Of a stretch of 25,207 nucleotides of DNA, positions 1 through 7,971 are shown piece after piece. The position numbers and the translations under genes were made by a program. Positions within the stretch are counted from its first letter, which is position 1, and every line of letters starts with the position of its first letter. Below the pieces are notes generated by a model, which had not been told where the DNA came from, did no database searches, and saw only the letters and a program-made list of their open reading frames with translations. The DNA is from an uncultured Lachnospiraceae bacterium (GTDB taxonomy: Bacteria > Bacillota > Clostridia > Lachnospirales > Lachnospiraceae), in contig CAKRPS010000034.1 of assembly GCA_934385475.1 (NCBI GenBank), forward strand, positions 1 through 25,207. The letters are read 5' to 3'.

Positions 1-49
1 CATGGATACCTCGGTCCAGTGATCGGAGAACAGTGATCCACAGTACACC

Positions 50-517
50 ATGTCCTCCCGTGAGAAGCTTCTTCTTCAGCTGCAGACCGGAGAAGTCCAT
101 GTGATAACCGCGGATACCGAGGTATTTGAAAACTATGCACAAAATCAGTTCTTCTATCCTTTAGAGGAAATTCTGAATGAGGAACAGCTTGCCAGATATC
201 AGGATCTGTTTTACTATACGGATGCCGCCACCTTTGACACCGGCGATGACAACACCTCGTATCGGGAGCTTGAGCAGGACGATCCTTCCGAAGACGATAT
301 CGATCACAGAGACCCTTCCCATATGAAGGACCCCATTGCAGTTGGTATCATCGTAACGGATTTTGCCAAAGTACAAGAGTCCGGTTTTTATCAGTATCTT
401 TCTGACGGTGATGTCACTTATCAGCAGCATCCCTCCGAAGCCGTTCTGGGGATTCCGGTCACTTTGAAAGATCCTGCACTCGCTGTCCGATTTATCGAAT
501 TTCTTGACGAAAACTAG
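50..517 (+). CDS. Small acidic protein of unknown function
   Basis: I do not recognise the family. The product (155 residues from the ATG at 50) is strongly acidic, with an Asp/Glu-rich stretch around residues 60-90 (for example DDPSEDDIDHRD), no signal peptide and no membrane segment, so it is probably cytoplasmic. It reads convergently to gatB and ends just before a strong shared terminator, which supports it being a real gene. The start is uncertain. There is no Shine-Dalgarno sequence at a proper distance before the ATG at 50, and the frame is closed upstream by TGA at 20-22. The GTG at 101 has GGAG at 89-92, 8 bases ahead, and would give a 138-residue protein. The C-terminus (AVRFIEFLDEN) resembles the end of a compact globular domain. 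Confidence 0.6.
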   Translation: MSSREKLLLQLQTGEVHVITADTEVFENYAQNQFFYPLEEILNEEQLARYQDLFYYTDAATFDTGDDNTSYRELEQDDPSEDDIDHRDPSHMKDPIAVGIIVTDFAKVQESGFYQYLSDGDVTYQQHPSEAVLGIPVTLKDPALAVRFIEFLDEN

Positions 518-541
518 GGCAATTCCTTTCACAGACACACC

Positions 542-566
542 AAAAGGGGCCTGAACGGCCCCTTTT
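542..566. terminator. Bidirectional rho-independent terminator
   Basis: A perfect 10-bp inverted repeat (AAAAGGGGCC / GGCCCCTTTT) with a 5-base loop lies between the stop of the plus-strand acidic-protein gene and the stop of gatB on the minus strand. The A and T runs on either side give a U-tract in both directions, so one hairpin can end both converging transcripts. Confidence 0.9.
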
Positions 567-567
567 C

Positions 568-2004
568 TTATGCCAGCAGTTCCTTCAGCAGTTTGTTGAC
601 TGCTCCCGGGTCTGCTTTTCCCTTCATCGCTTTCATGGTCTGTCCTACCAGAAAACCGATCGCTTTTTCTTTTCCATTCCGGTAATCTTCTACCGACTGC
701 GGATTCGATGCAATGACCTCTTCCACAACCTTGCGAAGTGCGCCTTCGTCATTGACCGTTTTCAGTCCATGTTCTTCCACATACTTCTCCGGATCAATGT
801 CTTTTTCAAACATGATTTCGAACACTTCTTTGGCCACTGTACCGTTGATCGCTTTGGAATCAGTCAGCGCGATCAGCTTCGCCAGATTTTCCGGCGAGAA
901 GCAGAGATCTTCCGCGTCCATCTCTTTTTCTTTCATCAGACGCATTGTCTCCACCATGAGCCAGTTGGAGACCTTCTTGGGCTGGCTTCCGAGTGCCACC
1001 GTCTCCTCAAAAAGATCCGCAAGACGCTTGGATCCCGTAATAATCTCGATATCATAATCCGGAATCCCAAATTCTTCTTTGTAGCGCTTCATCTTCTCTG
1101 TCCGGAATTCAGGTTGTTTTGCCTTAATCTCCTCCAGCATTTCATCGCTGACATGGATCGGTACCAGATCCGGATCCGGGAAATAGCGATAATCCTGCGC
1201 ATCCTCTTTGCTTCGCATTGCATAGGATTCTCCCTTGTTATCATCCCATCTTCTGGTTTCCTGCACCACCTTTTCACCGGACTCGATCAGATCGATCTGG
1301 CGTTCTCTCTCTCCCTCGATCGCCCGGGAGATTGCCCGGAAGGAATTGAGGTTCTTCATCTCGGTTCTGGTTCCGAACTTCTCTGCTCCCACTTCCCTCA
1401 CAGAAAGGTTCACGTCCGCACGCATCGATCCCTCCTGCAGCTTGCAGTCCGAGGCACCCAGATACTGAATGAGCATACGAAGCTTTTCCAGATAAGCGAT
1501 CACTTCTTCTGCACTGCGCATATCCGGCTCCGACACGATCTCGATCAGAGGCACACCCGATCTGTTATAATCGACCAGAGAGCAGTCCTCCCATTCATCG
1601 TGGATCAGTTTACCCGCATCCTCCTCCATGTGAATCTCGTGAATTCCCACGGTTTTGACCTTGCCATCCTCCGTCTCAATCTCCACTCCGCCGTTGCGGC
1701 AGATTGGCAGATAAAGCTGGGAAATCTGATAGTTCTGCGGATTATCCGGATAGAAATAATTCTTTCTGTCGAACTTGGCATATCGTGTAATATCACAGTT
1801 GGTCGCAAGACCGACCGCAATCGCATATTCCAGTACCTGTTTGTTCAGAACAGGCAACGATCCCGGCATTCCGGTACATACCGGGCAGGTCTGTGTATTC
1901 GGAGCTGCGCCAAAGGCGGTAGAACAGCCACAGAAAATCTTTGTCCTGGTTGCCAGCTCAACATGTACTTCCAGACCGATCACTGTTTCATATTGTTTTT
2001 CCAT
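568..2004 (-). CDS. gatB: Aspartyl/glutamyl-tRNA(Asn/Gln) amidotransferase subunit B
   Basis: GatB is the tRNA-binding, kinase-like subunit of the GatCAB amidotransferase. It activates Asp or Glu carried on mischarged tRNA(Asn) or tRNA(Gln) so that ammonia from GatA can amidate it. The N-terminus has the family start (VIGLEVHVEL) and a four-cysteine zinc site (C25, C27, C40, C43 in the 478-residue form). A C-terminal YqeY-like tail domain ends in KGKADPGAVNKLLKELL. The length matches the family. Three in-frame ATGs lie at 2016, 2010 and 2004. The one at 2004 is chosen because GAGG sits 6 bases ahead of it. The 2016 ATG would instead overlap the gatA stop as ATGA. It is the last gene of the aspS-gatC-gatA-gatB operon and ends at the shared terminator. 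Confidence 0.97.
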   Translation of the reverse strand: MEKQYETVIGLEVHVELATRTKIFCGCSTAFGAAPNTQTCPVCTGMPGSLPVLNKQVLEYAIAVGLATNCDITRYAKFDRKNYFYPDNPQNYQISQLYLPICRNGGVEIETEDGKVKTVGIHEIHMEEDAGKLIHDEWEDCSLVDYNRSGVPLIEIVSEPDMRSAEEVIAYLEKLRMLIQYLGASDCKLQEGSMRADVNLSVREVGAEKFGTRTEMKNLNSFRAISRAIEGERERQIDLIESGEKVVQETRRWDDNKGESYAMRSKEDAQDYRYFPDPDLVPIHVSDEMLEEIKAKQPEFRTEKMKRYKEEFGIPDYDIEIITGSKRLADLFEETVALGSQPKKVSNWLMVETMRLMKEKEMDAEDLCFSPENLAKLIALTDSKAINGTVAKEVFEIMFEKDIDPEKYVEEHGLKTVNDEGALRKVVEEVIASNPQSVEDYRNGKEKAIGFLVGQTMKAMKGKADPGAVNKLLKELLA

Positions 2005-2012
2005 GTTCATCC

Positions 2013-3479
2013 TCATTTCTGCGCATCTGCTTCGCGCATAGCCGTTTTTCTTGTCTGTTCATAGGTATATGCCGTCCGGATCAGTTTTTTCTCCATAAAG
2101 CAGTCTCCGATGAGCTGAAGTCCGATCGGCAGCCCCTTGCTGTCTGTCCCGCAGGGAAGGCTGATTCCCGGAAGTCCTGCCAGGTTAACCGAGATCGTAT
2201 AAATATCACTCAGATACATTGCAATCGGATCTGACAGACTCTCTCCCAGCCTTGGCGCGGTTGTCGGTGCCACCGGCCCCAGAATCACATCATATTTGGA
2301 AAATGCCTCATCAAAGGCTTTCTTGATCAATGCCTTCACACGCAGTGCTTTCAGGTAATACGCATCATAGTAGCCGGAGCTGAGTACAAAGGAGCCAAGC
2401 ATGATACGTCTCTTAACCTCTTCTCCAAAGCCTTCCGAACGGGATTTCTTGTACATATTATGAAGTCCACTATATTCCGGTGTCCGATAGCCGTATTTGA
2501 TGCCGTCAAACCGTTCCAGATTGGAGCTTGCCTCCGCAGCCGCTATCGTATAGTAGGTCGGGATTGCATAGTCTACAAGACTCAGGTCAAAATGCTCTAC
2601 CACAGCACCCTTCTTTTCCAGTTCCTTCGCCGCTGCCAGCACCGCATCCTTAACCTCCTGATCCAGCCCTTCTCCAAAGTAATCATTCGGAATACCGATC
2701 CGCATTCCTTTCACGTCATCCTTCAGGGCCGCCGTAAAATCGGTATCCTCTCGCTTTAATGAGGTCGAATCCTTGTCATCATGTGAAGCGATCGCCTCAA
2801 GGATGGTCGCACAATCCGTCACATCCTTGGCAAGCGGTCCGATCTGATCCAGCGAAGAACCGTAAGCGATCAGTCCGTAACGTGACACCGTTCCGTAGGT
2901 CGGTTTCATTCCCACTACACCACAGTAGGATGCCGGCTGTCTGATGGAACCTCCGGTGTCTGAACCGAGTGCAAAGAAACATTCCTGCGCTGCGACTGCT
3001 GCCGCGCTGCCGCCCGACGATCCTCCCGGGACATGCTCTGTGTCCCAGGGATTTCTGGTCGGTCCATAAGCCGATGTCTCCGTCGTTGATCCCATGGCAA
3101 ATTCATCCATGTTGGTCTTGCCCAGAATGACGGCTCCCGCCTTCTCCAGATTCAGAACTGCCTCCGCCGAAAATGCAGGTACAAAGTTGCCAAGAATTTT
3201 GGAGGAACAGGTCGTAAGCATATCCTTTGTACACATATTATCCTTGATGGCAACCGGCACACCCGCAAGAGGGCCCGTCAGTTCGCCTGCCTCTATTTTC
3301 TTCTGCACCTTCTCTGCCTGCTCCAGTGCTCCCTGCTTATCCAGGGTCACATAGCAGTTCAACAGTTCCTCTTTTTCTTCTATATTAGATAGGACTTCTT
3401 TCACAGCATCTACCGCTGTTGTCTTTCCTGCCTTGATTGCCGCTGCCAGTTCCACGGCTGTCATATCTGTCAGCTTCAT
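2013..3479 (-). CDS. gatA: Aspartyl/glutamyl-tRNA(Asn/Gln) amidotransferase subunit A
   Basis: GatA is the amidase subunit that releases ammonia from glutamine or asparagine and channels it to GatB. The amidase-signature Ser-cisSer-Lys triad is visible: K79 (VAIKDN), S154 in the GGSSGGS loop and S178 in DTGGSIRQP, the same numbering as well-studied GatA proteins. The length is 488 residues. The start at 3479 was chosen over an in-frame upstream start at 3512 because GGAGG lies 5 bases ahead of it and the protein then begins with the normal MKLTDMTAVEL. It lies 49 bases downstream of gatC, and its stop lies a few bases inside the long form of gatB, which points to translational coupling. Confidence 0.97.
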   Translation of the reverse strand: MKLTDMTAVELAAAIKAGKTTAVDAVKEVLSNIEEKEELLNCYVTLDKQGALEQAEKVQKKIEAGELTGPLAGVPVAIKDNMCTKDMLTTCSSKILGNFVPAFSAEAVLNLEKAGAVILGKTNMDEFAMGSTTETSAYGPTRNPWDTEHVPGGSSGGSAAAVAAQECFFALGSDTGGSIRQPASYCGVVGMKPTYGTVSRYGLIAYGSSLDQIGPLAKDVTDCATILEAIASHDDKDSTSLKREDTDFTAALKDDVKGMRIGIPNDYFGEGLDQEVKDAVLAAAKELEKKGAVVEHFDLSLVDYAIPTYYTIAAAEASSNLERFDGIKYGYRTPEYSGLHNMYKKSRSEGFGEEVKRRIMLGSFVLSSGYYDAYYLKALRVKALIKKAFDEAFSKYDVILGPVAPTTAPRLGESLSDPIAMYLSDIYTISVNLAGLPGISLPCGTDSKGLPIGLQLIGDCFMEKKLIRTAYTYEQTRKTAMREADAQK

Positions 3480-3528
3480 CGCTTCCTCCATTTCCGTCTC
3501 GCAATGACACACATGTCATTTTTCAATC

Positions 3529-3822
3529 CTATACAAATGTTCTCGGCACCATAAACATGCCATCCTTCTGCTGCGGCGCATTTTTCAGCAGATCCTCTCT
3601 GGTATCTGTATTGGTCACAACATCCTCGCGGAATACATTTTCCACCGGAAAGACATGTGACATCGGTTCTACGCCCGAGGTATCCAGTTCGCCGAGTTTG
3701 TCTATATAATCCAGCATTCTGCCCATATCGGATTTTGCCTTTTCCTTCTCCTGCTCGGACAGCTCCAATTTCGCAAGAATGCCTACATATTCAATTGTCT
3801 CATCACTGATGATATTGGCCAT
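3529..3822 (-). CDS. gatC: Aspartyl/glutamyl-tRNA(Asn/Gln) amidotransferase subunit C
   Basis: GatC is the small subunit that wraps around and stabilises the GatA-GatB pair. The 97-residue protein has the usual length and layout: two N-terminal helices ([19 protein letters not shown]), the [18 protein letters not shown] segment, and the extended C-terminal part containing REDVV and [17 protein letters not shown] about 8 bases upstream supports the ATG at 3822. It begins only 27 bases after the aspS stop, with no terminator or promoter visible in the gap, so it is almost certainly co-transcribed with aspS. Confidence 0.96.
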   Translation of the reverse strand: MANIISDETIEYVGILAKLELSEQEKEKAKSDMGRMLDYIDKLGELDTSGVEPMSHVFPVENVFREDVVTNTDTREDLLKNAPQQKDGMFMVPRTFV

Positions 3823-3849
3823 AATCTTTTCCTTTCACGAAGCTCTGTG

Positions 3850-5595
3850 CTACTGTCTGATCTTGATGTGTACTTCCCGAAGCTGCTGTTCTGTCACATC
3901 ATTCGGTGCTCCGCACATAAGATCCTGTGCTGAACCGCTCATCGGGAAAGCGATTACCTCACGGATGTTCTCCTCGTTACGCAGCAGCATGATCATACGG
4001 TCTACTCCGGGTGCCATACCTGCGTGCGGCGGTGCCCCAAACTGGAACGCATTGTAGAGTGCCCCGAATTTGTTTTTCAGTGTCTCTTCATCATACCCGG
4101 CAATCTCAAAAGCCTTCACCATGATCTCCATATCGTGGTTACGGACAGCACCCGAAGAAAGTTCCACACCGTTGCAGACGATGTCATACTGATATGCAAG
4201 AATGCTCAGCGGATCTTCGTTGTTCAGCGCCTCCAGGCCGCCCTGCGGCATAGAGAACGGGTTGTGGGTAAATCCGATCTGCTTTGTCTCCGGGTCACGC
4301 TCAAACATCGGGAAGTCGTTCACATAACAGAAACGGTACGCATTTTTCTCGATCAGATCCAGCTTTGTTCCCAGTTCTGTACGGATCTGGCCCGCATAAT
4401 AAGCAGCCTTCTCTTCTTTGTCTGCAATAAAGAAGATCGTATCTCCCGGTTCCAGTCCGGCAAGCTGTGCCAGCTCTGCTTTCTTTTCCTCCGGTATAAA
4501 CTTGTCAATGGGGCCTTTGTAGCTCTTATCCTCTTCCACTTCCAGATAGCCAAGGCCTCCCATGCCCATATCTGTTGCAAACTTTAACAGCTTCTCATGG
4601 AAACCTTTGGACATCTCCGCATGTACTTTGATCGCGCGGACACATCTTCCGTGGAACGGCTTAAAGGTACATGCCTGGAAAAAGTCGGTCAGATCAATAA
4701 TACGAAGCGGATTGCGCAGATCCGGTTTGTCACTTCCAAACTCCAGCATAGCCTGCTTATAGCTGATGATCGGATAAGGTGCCTGCGTTACGGCAAAGCC
4801 TTCCGGTGCAAATTTCTCGAAGGTCGCTGAAAGCACTTCTTCCCCTACCCGGAACACGTCCTCCTGTGTGGCAAAGCTCATCTCGAAATCAAGCTGATAG
4901 AACTCTCCCGGAGAACGGTCTGCTCTTGCATCCTCATCACGGAAGCAGGGTGCAATCTGGAAATACTTGTCAAACCCGGACACCATCAGAAGCTGTTTGT
5001 ACTGCTGCGGAGCCTGAGGCAGTGCGTAGAACTTGCCTTTATATTTTCTGGAAGGAACAATGTAATCTCTTGCGCCCTCTGGTGATGATGCACACAGGAT
5101 CGGTGTCTGGATCTCCAGAAATCCCATTTCCGTCATCTTCTGTCGAAGATATGCGATCACCTGAGAACGGAAAACAATGTTGTCCTTCACCTTCTGATTC
5201 CGCAGATCCAGATAACGGTATTTCAGTCGTACATCCTCTCTGGTCTCCTTGGATGTTATAATTTCAAAAGGAAGCTGTTTGTAAACCTTGCCGAGCACAT
5301 CTACCTTGTGTGCTTCCAGTTCAATCGTTCCGGTCGGGATCTTAGGATTGTAGGTTTCTTCATCTCTTTTCTCGATCAGACCCTCGATGGAAACGCTCAT
5401 CTCCTTGGACAGTCCGTCCAGAAGGGTCGTATCTCTCATAACCACCTGAAGCACACCATACATATCCCGCAGGTCCACAAAGGATACCCCGCCATGGTCA
5501 CGGATGTTTTCCACCCATCCGGCTACACGCAGTTCCTTTCCGATATCCTGTTCACTGATTTCTTTCAAGGTCACATCTCTGTAAATGTTTTTCAT
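3850..5595 (-). CDS. aspS: Aspartyl-tRNA synthetase
   Basis: A class IIb synthetase that joins aspartate to tRNA. The 581-residue protein has the N-terminal OB-fold anticodon-binding domain (residues 1-110), class II motif 2 (FRDEDARADRSPGEFYQLDFE), the bacterial-type GAD insertion in the middle, and motif 3 near the end (GMAPGVDRMIML). The start at 5595 is chosen because GGAGG lies about 9 bases upstream. The same frame stays open to 5763, but that stretch is the T-box leader and not coding. The anticodon-domain loop reads RDHGG with H34. As I recall, a histidine here marks non-discriminating bacterial AspRS, whereas E. coli has RDLGS. Physical linkage to gatCAB supports the enzyme also making Asp-tRNA(Asn) for transamidation; this is inference. 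Confidence 0.97.
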   Translation of the reverse strand: MKNIYRDVTLKEISEQDIGKELRVAGWVENIRDHGGVSFVDLRDMYGVLQVVMRDTTLLDGLSKEMSVSIEGLIEKRDEETYNPKIPTGTIELEAHKVDVLGKVYKQLPFEIITSKETREDVRLKYRYLDLRNQKVKDNIVFRSQVIAYLRQKMTEMGFLEIQTPILCASSPEGARDYIVPSRKYKGKFYALPQAPQQYKQLLMVSGFDKYFQIAPCFRDEDARADRSPGEFYQLDFEMSFATQEDVFRVGEEVLSATFEKFAPEGFAVTQAPYPIISYKQAMLEFGSDKPDLRNPLRIIDLTDFFQACTFKPFHGRCVRAIKVHAEMSKGFHEKLLKFATDMGMGGLGYLEVEEDKSYKGPIDKFIPEEKKAELAQLAGLEPGDTIFFIADKEEKAAYYAGQIRTELGTKLDLIEKNAYRFCYVNDFPMFERDPETKQIGFTHNPFSMPQGGLEALNNEDPLSILAYQYDIVCNGVELSSGAVRNHDMEIMVKAFEIAGYDEETLKNKFGALYNAFQFGAPPHAGMAPGVDRMIMLLRNEENIREVIAFPMSGSAQDLMCGAPNDVTEQQLREVHIKIRQ

Positions 5596-5599
5596 CGTC

Positions 5600-5960
5600 T
5601 GTCTCCTCCATCTGTTTTCTGAGTTCCTCCCCTTTGGGGAAATCTCTGCACCCCGGAGACTCTGAACAACACAAAAAGTCCCGGAATGCACTTTCTGCAT
5701 TCCGGGACGGATAATCAATAATCCGCGGTACCACCCGCATTGGTAAACCGGCATCTCCACCAAGACGCTTCATCGCTCTACCCACTCTTTACACTTAACG
5801 CGTGTCACGTACTGTCCTAGCACAAATATCTTATGATTCAGGCAGTCTGCTCCGGAGTGTTCCCTTTCCTTGTTTCCCACAAACAGCGCTCTCAGTCGGT
5901 GACGCTGTATTCCTGTCGTTTCCGCAAGGCGAGTCTCCTTCATCGCATTTGCTTTTTATA
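5600..5960 (-). promoter_or_regulatory. T-box riboswitch leader of the aspS-gatCAB operon
   Basis: This 360-base untranslated leader holds the T-box core GGGTGGTACCGCG (minus strand, 5736-5724), followed by the antiterminator partner CGTCCCG and then the terminator. Uncharged tRNA binding would stabilise the antiterminator and let aspS-gatCAB be transcribed. A hairpin with arms ACAGCG/CGCTGT, probably the upper part of Stem I, lies in the 5' half. The specifier codon cannot be fixed by eye. Candidate AAC triplets are at 5861-5859 and 5874-5872, and a candidate GAC is at 5847-5845. The leader therefore answers to tRNA(Asp) or tRNA(Asn). It fills the 423-base gap between aspS and eno. Confidence 0.9.
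5673..5708 (-). terminator. Conditional (attenuator) terminator of the T-box
   Basis: A perfect 13-bp stem (GTCCCGGAATGCA / TGCATTCCGGGAC) with a 5-base loop is followed on the minus strand by five T residues. Its 5' arm begins with the GTCCC that the antiterminator needs, so the two structures exclude each other, as in other T-box leaders. Confidence 0.92.
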
Positions 5961-5965
5961 TTTAA

Positions 5966-5996
5966 ATTATATACCACAGTCGTTTTTTAAATGCAA
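5966..5996 (-). promoter_or_regulatory. Predicted promoter of the T-box/aspS operon
   Basis: On the minus strand a TTGCAT box (5996-5991) is followed 17 bases later by TATATA and 19 bases later by TATAAT (5971-5966). The predicted start of transcription, near 5959, fits the start of the T-box leader. The promoter lies only about 20 bases past the eno stop, and I see no clear eno terminator, so some read-through from eno is possible. Confidence 0.6.
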
Positions 5997-6018
5997 CTGT
6001 TTTTTATAATTTTTTTGA

Positions 6019-7338
<1,320 letters not shown>

Positions 7339-7371
7339 TTATTAATTTCGCTCTTATATGGAAATTCCTCT

Positions 7372-7396
7372 CCGGAAGGTTCACTACGCCTTCCGG
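7372..7396 (-). promoter_or_regulatory. Hairpin in the eno 5' leader
   Basis: An 8-bp perfect inverted repeat (CCGGAAGG / CCTTCCGG) with a 9-base loop lies in the predicted 160-base eno leader. It has no T-run after it on the minus strand, so it is not a terminator. It may stabilise the eno mRNA. No known riboswitch motif is recognised. Confidence 0.4.
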
Positions 7397-7485
7397 GAGC
7401 AGTGTCAGCATCACTATCTCAGGAGGATTCCACATGATTTATTCAATTTGTCAGCCCAGCGGTTAGTTATGGCTAACTACATAGT

Positions 7486-7514
7486 ATACTAGCACCTCTG
7501 TTTTTAATCGTCAA
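7486..7514 (-). promoter_or_regulatory. Predicted eno promoter
   Basis: The minus strand has TTGACG (7514-7509), a 17-base spacer and TAGTAT (7491-7486), close to the housekeeping sigma consensus. The start of transcription should lie near 7479, giving a leader of about 160 bases. A short inverted repeat (GTTAG...CTAAC, about 7465-7480) lies right at the predicted start. Confidence 0.65.
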
Positions 7515-7536
7515 GCAAAATCTTCATTCCCTCTCT

Positions 7537-7971
7537 CTAATCCCAGCAACACAAGGAACCTACCAGCTGCGCCATCTCTTCGGTGCTCTCCCGGTATCCG
7601 CTCCGGGACCAGCTGATGTACAGGGCATAGAGAACTCCTGCAAAGGCCTGCAGTTTTCTACGCTCATAATTATTCCAGAATTTCATCATATAGACCGTCA
7701 TATATTTCAGGAAAATATCTCCGAATCCACAATGAAACAGTCCATCCAGAAACCTGCGGTGCTGCAAAAAACAGGAAAAGCAATGAACCATATGCTCTTT
7801 GTCATAATAAAATCCACCGGGAATCTTCTGAACGGAAAAAGTTTTTCCTACAGGCTTGCTAAAACGATCCGGGTTCTCTCGGTTCCCCCCGTTATGGTCA
7901 CTGCCCTGATCTGGGCAGTTTCTAATCCGGTATCCCCTCAAATGCTGCTTTTGTGTCTGATGTAGACTGTT
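7537..7971 (-). pseudogene. Degraded TetR-family regulator (C-terminal half only)
   Basis: The open frame on the minus strand ends at 7537. Its last 60 or so residues look like a TetR-type C-terminal ligand and dimerisation domain: FLKYMTVYMMKFWNN, then AFAGVLYALYISWSRSGY and the typical ESTEEMAQLV ending. Upstream the frame reads back to a TTG at 7941 with no ribosome binding site, and no helix-turn-helix is found in that frame. The whole space back to the chemoreceptor stop (7972) is only about 145 codons, against 180-200 for an intact TetR protein, and the other two minus-strand frames carry stops. I therefore read it as a truncated, probably inactive remnant. The family call rests on pattern memory. 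Confidence 0.5.

Noticed and set aside
769..2064. A 431-codon open frame on the plus strand across gatB.
   Set aside because: It is antisense to gatB over its whole length. Its product is rich in His, Arg, Cys and Phe with no recognisable domain, as expected of a codon-bias shadow, and it has no ribosome site.
5596..5763. In-frame N-terminal extension of aspS.
   Set aside because: This stretch is the T-box core, antiterminator and terminator. The real start at 5595 has a strong ribosome site and the expected first residues.
7901..7918. Hairpin CTGCCC...GGGCAG as a terminator for the chemoreceptor gene.
   Set aside because: The minus strand continues GTGACC with no T-run, so it is unlikely to terminate. 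It lies 54 bases past the stop, inside the TetR-like remnant.
7732..7965. A 77-codon plus-strand frame with a hydrophobic end.
   Set aside because: It is opposite the TetR-like remnant, with no ribosome site and no recognisable product. The hydrophobic end alone is not enough to call a small membrane protein.
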